This document shows positions 59,628 to 64,000 of a stretch of DNA of 64,000 bases, one piece after another (position 1 is the first letter of the stretch; each line of letters begins with the position of its first letter). The position numbers and the translations under genes are program-made. Source of the DNA: Saccharomycopsis malanga (Eukaryota; Ascomycota; Saccharomycetes; Ascoideales; Saccharomycopsidaceae); NCBI GenBank assembly GCA_004014935.1, contig CP025322.1, positions 1,674,001-1,738,000 on the forward strand, written 5' to 3'. Below the pieces are notes generated by a model, which made no database searches, was not told the origin of the DNA, and saw only the letters and a list, made by a program, of their open reading frames with translations.

Positions 59628-59986
59628 GTTTGTTTTGTCAATATAATACATTCTTTTCACGAACTGACTGCCTGAGACATGTATAAATCTCAATTTTCAT
59701 TTGTCCTCTCACGATATTGCAATTACGTAATATAGTCAGAAAGATTATGTAATTTATGTTTTTATGGTATTCATGATATAAAATCGATGCATGAAGGGAA
59801 AATAATAGTGATATACATTAGAAAAGAGATGATATTTACAACAATGTCGTCAGAAAAAGTTAGTCTATTAACCATAGACAAGCATGAGAGCTGTAGTGTA
59901 CTTAAAAAAGAGAAAGAAACGAGAAAAGCAGAAGATTGTTTAACCAGGAACGGCAATGATAACAAACAATTTGGTTTGATATAACT
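59628..59986. other. Spacer between YND1 and the MICOS gene
   Basis: 359 bp; downstream of YND1 and promoter of the MICOS gene. Nothing specific recognised. Confidence 0.45.
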
Positions 59987-62122
59987 TCAATCATCATCAA
60001 TTCTAAACCGCGTGTCAGAGTCGTCATTTTTATTACTGCCCGGAGAAGACTCAGGACTAATTTCACCAAGTTCGATATCACGTTCAAGATCAAGATCGAA
60101 GTTGTTATTACCAGACTCGGAGCTGCCTACTCTAGTGTATTTGGCTGAGCTTGGAAGTTTATTAGTAACAGCAAGCTTTACTGATTGGTAGAATGCCAGT
60201 CTCCTCTTTTTGCCCATAAGCAAGTATGCAATGACCACAAGTAAACTTAAAAATATTAGGGATCCGGTAAGCCTATGTTTCTCCAACTTATCCCAGTGTG
60301 AGTCGTCACTTTTATTTATCTTGTACTTTTTGTAAGCATTGACGCCTTCAAATATTGGTCTATTAGGGACGTTTTCAGCTTCTCCTCCGTAATAGAATGT
60401 GTCGGTAGCGACGCCATGAACAAAGCCCACTCTGTCAGGTTTAATGTTAGTTTTTGTAGCAAAGGCTCTTGCGCTCTCATCTGAGGAATAAAGAACTGCA
60501 CGGCCCAAAGTCCATGAAAAGTCAGAGCCATTAATTTTTTCAGCAACGTAAATGGAAGACTTTGGTTTTGCTTCATTTTCAGCATACTGGTCAACGCCAT
60601 AGCGAGGGAAGCCTAAACCTCTATGTAAAACGTTCAAAACCCAAGAAGATTTGAAACACAATTCAGATAACTCTTCGTCTGTAAGATCTGTTAATCTAAA
60701 TTTTTCTTCTGGCCTTTTATTGGAAGATACTTTATCATTCAATTTCGTTAAATCATTCCATTCGATGTTACATATTTCAGCGGTTTTGTTATAAAATGAG
60801 CCATATTTGTAAGCATTTGAATACTTCTGATCCAAATCATGAGTATTATGATTTTCTCTCAAATTGAGTAAGTTACCAATCGAATCCCAGTATCCACTGA
60901 CTCCTACAAAGCGGTCAATATCAATATCAAGAGACGGAATAGAGTCCGAGAGCAAACATGAGGAAACATCTTGTGGGTTGTTGGAATCACAAAGTGGCTT
61001 AGTACTATCTTCTGAACTAACAAGAAGGGGATAAAGCGTATTCAAGCAAGAAGTAAAATTACCAGTACCTTCGACAGTAAACTTGTTATTTTCGTTAATA
61101 GATTCAACCTGTTCCGCTTTGGTGAATCCAGTTGGCAAGCATGGGTCTTTCACAATCAAATTATGCGAAGAAGAACCTTGAAGCGCATCATTGACTAAGA
61201 AGTCCATATACTTGATACGTGATTGATACATGCCGTAACCTAAAAATGATGTTGAGAAGACATTGTAGCCCAAATCTGCTTTCGGTTGGCCAAAAGAAGC
61301 AAGATCTACTTTATATAAAGTATTTGAATGCTCGGATATTTCAGTGCCATTCGGTTCAAACGCTATTTGGGTTGAAGCACCTCCCATATCTAACAATCCG
61401 TAGGTATGATGATCTTTTCCATGATTATGCTCTTCAGGATTATTGAAAGATCCCATTAAATAGTTCAAACCAATCCAGCCATAAAGTCCTTCGATATCTC
61501 CATTGATAACATTAATATGAGATCTGCAGTCTGGCAAGAAGAAGTTGGAATTACTTTGAATGTATTTACACGTGTTATCTAATATTTGATACTGTTCACT
61601 AGGCTTTAGTAATCTCATGCCGGCGGTAGCGTGGAGAAATATTGGAGTTCTATATTGTTGCTCCTTAGGTATGATTTTGGAAACAGTTTTGAGTAAACTT
61701 TTGATATGAGATTTTCCCACTTGACCGGGATTAGATTTGAATGAAGAAATACCTGGTTTAATTTTCTTGTTCCATTTAGGTCTTGTAGAAATGCTTGGTA
61801 AAATATCAGGATGTTGTATATGAGTAGGAATTTTCTTTTTGGAGCCCTTTCCCTTTGTCTTTTTGCCCTCATCATCACTTTCATCCTCCGTATCACTATC
61901 ATCATCTCTCTGATACATAAAGGACTCGACTCTTTTGACTAATGCAGGTTTAGATTTGCTAACTGAAATATTGTTGTCCACTAAATATTGAGCATTTAAC
62001 CAATTATATACATACGCTCTGGAGCCTTTGGATCCAGAATCAATAATAATTATATAATCATATGGAATGTTGTTCTCATCAAATACGGGACCACTATGTC
62101 CTTTTCTAGATTTTAACCCCAT
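59987..62122 (-). CDS. YND1: Golgi apyrase Ynd1 (GDA1/CD39 family)
   Basis: Hydrolyses nucleoside di- and triphosphates in the Golgi lumen, clearing GDP/UDP from glycosylation. 711 residues. Apyrase regions in order: DSGSKGSRAYVYNW (about 27-40), LHATAGMRLL, NGDIEGLYGWIGLNYL and LLDMGGASTQIAF; Glu of GDIEG... region is catalytic. An acidic, lysine-rich insertion sits near 70-95. A single transmembrane helix (LIFLSLLVVIAYLLM, about 620-636) followed by a cytosolic tail distinguishes Ynd1 from Gda1, whose anchor is N-terminal. The frame starts at TTG 62146; ATG 62122 (MGLKSRKG) is used. Confidence 0.94.
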   Translation of the reverse strand: MGLKSRKGHSGPVFDENNIPYDYIIIIDSGSKGSRAYVYNWLNAQYLVDNNISVSKSKPALVKRVESFMYQRDDDSDTEDESDDEGKKTKGKGSKKKIPTHIQHPDILPSISTRPKWNKKIKPGISSFKSNPGQVGKSHIKSLLKTVSKIIPKEQQYRTPIFLHATAGMRLLKPSEQYQILDNTCKYIQSNSNFFLPDCRSHINVINGDIEGLYGWIGLNYLMGSFNNPEEHNHGKDHHTYGLLDMGGASTQIAFEPNGTEISEHSNTLYKVDLASFGQPKADLGYNVFSTSFLGYGMYQSRIKYMDFLVNDALQGSSSHNLIVKDPCLPTGFTKAEQVESINENNKFTVEGTGNFTSCLNTLYPLLVSSEDSTKPLCDSNNPQDVSSCLLSDSIPSLDIDIDRFVGVSGYWDSIGNLLNLRENHNTHDLDQKYSNAYKYGSFYNKTAEICNIEWNDLTKLNDKVSSNKRPEEKFRLTDLTDEELSELCFKSSWVLNVLHRGLGFPRYGVDQYAENEAKPKSSIYVAEKINGSDFSWTLGRAVLYSSDESARAFATKTNIKPDRVGFVHGVATDTFYYGGEAENVPNRPIFEGVNAYKKYKINKSDDSHWDKLEKHRLTGSLIFLSLLVVIAYLLMGKKRRLAFYQSVKLAVTNKLPSSAKYTRVGSSESGNNNFDLDLERDIELGEISPESSPGSNKNDDSDTRFRIDDD

Positions 62123-63164
62123 CTTGTCCTGCCTGCTTAAATGCAATATATAGGTATATTGAGGTAAGCCTTAGACTGTGGAAGTGAAGTGAAGCTAGTG
62201 TATATACAATTATGCTTAGCACTTTGATTAGCTTTGATATTAAAAAAGTAAAAAACTGGCAAAAAAATTTTGAGTATCAAATTGGTATTAGCCTTCGCCG
62301 CCAATAGCAGTAACGTCGCAACAATAGCTGCTATATCTTACAATACGTGAAAAATGCTTTTGGACAACTTACAAGAGGTGATGGTGGTGGACATATGCCT
62401 TTTTCTATATCTGCAATACGTGTTACCCGATATCAAACGACTGTATGGGATACCGAAGTATGAGGCGTATGATGGCACTTTTATTCTACTGTAGGTCTCA
62501 AGTGGACCAGTATTAGCATATCTAAGGATATACGATATGATACTGGCTCTGTAAAAGTAATAACAAGATTGTTTTGCAGAAACAGATGGTTTTTTTGAAC
62601 TGCGGCGTAAGATGGTTGATAGACCTTTGTAAAGAGTATTGTTACTTCGAGTACATGATTTCGACTTTGTTATAAAATGATGTAGATTGGCTACCCTTTA
62701 GACTCTTGGAAGTTTCGTTCAGCTAGCTAGTGGGAAAAAAATTCTTCAATGTCGTTTAGTTAACATACGCTTCCCATTTGAAAAGATAACCATTCTATCT
62801 GATGGCTTTTGATCGATCTCATTGATTATACTCAAGATCACATATAATTTTTACTTCTATGAGCAATATACTGGCTGTTTGGCACTATCGCTAATAATAA
62901 GAATTGATTATTTTTATATTTGGTTTTTATGATAACAAGCGACGAAATTTGAACAGACAACAAAATCACATCTAAAGAGTTTAAAATACATAATAGTCAC
63001 ATACTGGCCTTACCAACAATTTCCATCATCTATTACTGAAAAACAGTCTTTCAAGAACCGACAATGAATATGGCCCAGGTAGTATTCTTAGGGAATCAAA
63101 ATGAAGTTGGATAATTAAAAAGTTTTAGTAAGTAGATGAAGTTCAGAAGCGTATATATTTTACC

Positions 63165-63391
63165 AATATTGTTCCAAACTGAACGTGGTTTCCACAGGCA
63201 AGTGCAACTGTCTGAAAAACGACCTAGACGAGAGTCTAGTGCTTACTTTCCAACCCATCGGTGTTCAGAAAAGCCAGCGAGAAGTTTACAATGACTGGGA
63301 CACTTGGGTTTTTTCCCACTGGGTTTTACCAAGTCCCCTTAGACATAGCGCGTACATACGGAACTGATATGTACTGGGCTTGAAATATAAG

Positions 63392-63472
<81 letters not shown>

Positions 63473-63494
63473 ATAATAATAATATTGTTCCAAA
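63165..63494 (+). mobile_element. SINE-like repeat copy 4, 5'-truncated, with exact 14-bp target-site duplication
   Basis: Body 63179-63480 in plus orientation, flanked by AATATTGTTCCAAA at 63165-63178 and 63481-63494. It lacks the tRNA-like head, starting at the CTGAACGTGG block. Its 3' end is GAAATATAAG followed by 26 perfect ATT units (63392-63469) and then three AAT units. It differs from copy 3 at about two positions over some 215 bp. Exact flanking duplication, long uniform tail and near identity to another copy all indicate recent retrotransposition. Confidence 0.85.
63392..63480. repeat. (ATT)26 microsatellite tail
   Basis: Twenty-six uninterrupted ATT units (63392-63469) switching to AAT units (to 63480) at the junction with the target-site duplication. 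It is the 3' tail of the SINE-like copy 4 rather than an independent microsatellite, since shorter ATT tails occupy the same position in copy 3. Confidence 0.9.
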
Positions 63495-63875
63495 AGCTTT
63501 AGAAACAAACTTGCTTATGATTTAGCATTATTATGTTTGAACTATCTCAAAAAAAAAAAAAAAAAAAAAAGCCATTGCTAGTCCAACAACGACACTTATT
63601 CACCATACTTATGATAAAAGGTACCCCCTCATACAAACTAGACTCTCCCAAGAACAATAGAACTTGTATTAGAATGTATAGAACAACATATATAACATAT
63701 AAAAATTGTCAAATGGAGAAAATTAGCCAAATAGCCAAATACTGAGCTTTTAATTCTCTCAGTTAGTTTCATCATTTCTTTTCAGGTTTTTTCAAAACTT
63801 TTGTTTATTCATTTGCTTTATAAAATACAATTGCGAAATAAAATTCGAAGACGGATGGCATAAGTACAAACTGGA

Positions 63876-64000
63876 TTAAATGGCCGTCTCAGCAGGAGTG
63901 GAGGTAGCATCACCAACAGTAGCACCAACAGACTCTTTGTTTTCTAAACCGTCTTCTTCTGGGTTGACGGCATTAATTTCATTTTTGACTTTCTTGATTT
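63876..64000 (-). CDS. C-terminal end of an unidentified protein (partial)
   Basis: The window ends inside this gene. The visible 40 or so residues read IKKVKNEINAVNPEEDGLEN, then a Thr/Ala/Val-rich end closing in PAETAI and TAA (stop at 63876-63878). The steady codon frame, acidic composition and regular GCT/GTT/ACT codons look like a well-expressed gene, but no family can be named from this fragment. It is in tandem with YND1. Confidence 0.55.
   Translation of the reverse strand, partial: IKKVKNEINAVNPEEDGLENKESVGATVGDATSTPAETAI

Larger units (their letters stand above)
62123..63875. other. 1.75-kb intergenic region with SINE-like copy 4
   Basis: YND1 promoter, repeat copy 4 (63179-63480) and the 3' region of the partial gene at the edge. 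A 21-22 nt A run lies near 63549-63570. No other gene recognised. Confidence 0.5.

Noticed and set aside
63326-63508. Poly-asparagine protein on the minus strand
   Set aside because: It is the ATT tail of the SINE-like copy read as codons.

Overview
The window reads as a budding-yeast chromosome (Saccharomycotina). It is AT-rich and gene-dense, with few and short introns (GTAAGT/GTATGT donors, CTAAC-like branch points), and nearly every long ORF has a clear yeast counterpart. A CTG codon at MET30 codon 100 falls where I recall Saccharomyces cerevisiae Met30 having serine. With the overall gene content this points to the CUG-Ser1 (Candida/Debaryomyces) clade. No rRNA, intact tRNA, CRISPR or bacterial-type feature was seen.

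Layout: 1-1172 has no gene. 1.2-10.6 kb: BOR1-type borate transporter (-), a short-chain dehydrogenase (+), an unrecognised serine-rich protein (-) and TVP38 (-). 11.3-16.9 kb: a multi-intron cysteine-rich secreted protein (+), 4-hydroxyphenylpyruvate dioxygenase (-) and a Tgl4/Tgl5-type patatin lipase (+). 17.8-23.8 kb: CIC1 (-), ELF1 (+, intron after the ATG), a decayed HSP70 pseudogene (+), VMA16 (-, one intron holding a minisatellite) and THR1 (-). 24.5-31.0 kb: a GPI-anchored wall protein (+), a Yap-type bZIP factor (+) and RPN1 (-). 32-43.6 kb: BPT1-type vacuolar ABC transporter (-), OSH6/7 (+) and a GH17 wall glucanase (-). 46-56.2 kb: MET30, RSR1 (7-nt first exon), HST3 and MTM1, all (+). 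56.9-64 kb: a Pil1/Lsp1-like protein, a MICOS Mic26/Mic27-type protein (two introns), the apyrase YND1 and the 3' end of a further gene, all (-). These are mostly independent housekeeping genes. Cell-wall or surface functions (GPI protein, GH17, Cys-rich protein, Pil1-like) and lipid or membrane functions (TGL, OSH6, BPT1, TVP38) recur.

The most striking non-genic feature is a family of four related dispersed repeats (about 3.05, 41.1, 49.1 and 63.2 kb). The fullest copy (41072-41384, minus orientation) has a head with a pol III A box and B box, a shared body and an AT-rich tail, and is flanked by a 12-bp direct repeat. The 63-kb copy is 5'-truncated, ends in 26 ATT units and is flanked by an exact 14-bp direct repeat. 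The 3-kb copy is truncated with a 12-bp duplication carrying one mismatch. This is the signature of a tRNA-derived SINE moved by a LINE. The 49-kb and 63-kb copies differ at only about two positions over roughly 215 bp, so the family moved recently. I know of no well-described tRNA SINE in this yeast group, so this is my leading candidate for something undescribed.

Many ORFs in the raw sequence open at GTG or TTG; I moved those starts to the first sensible ATG or to a spliced start, as noted per gene.
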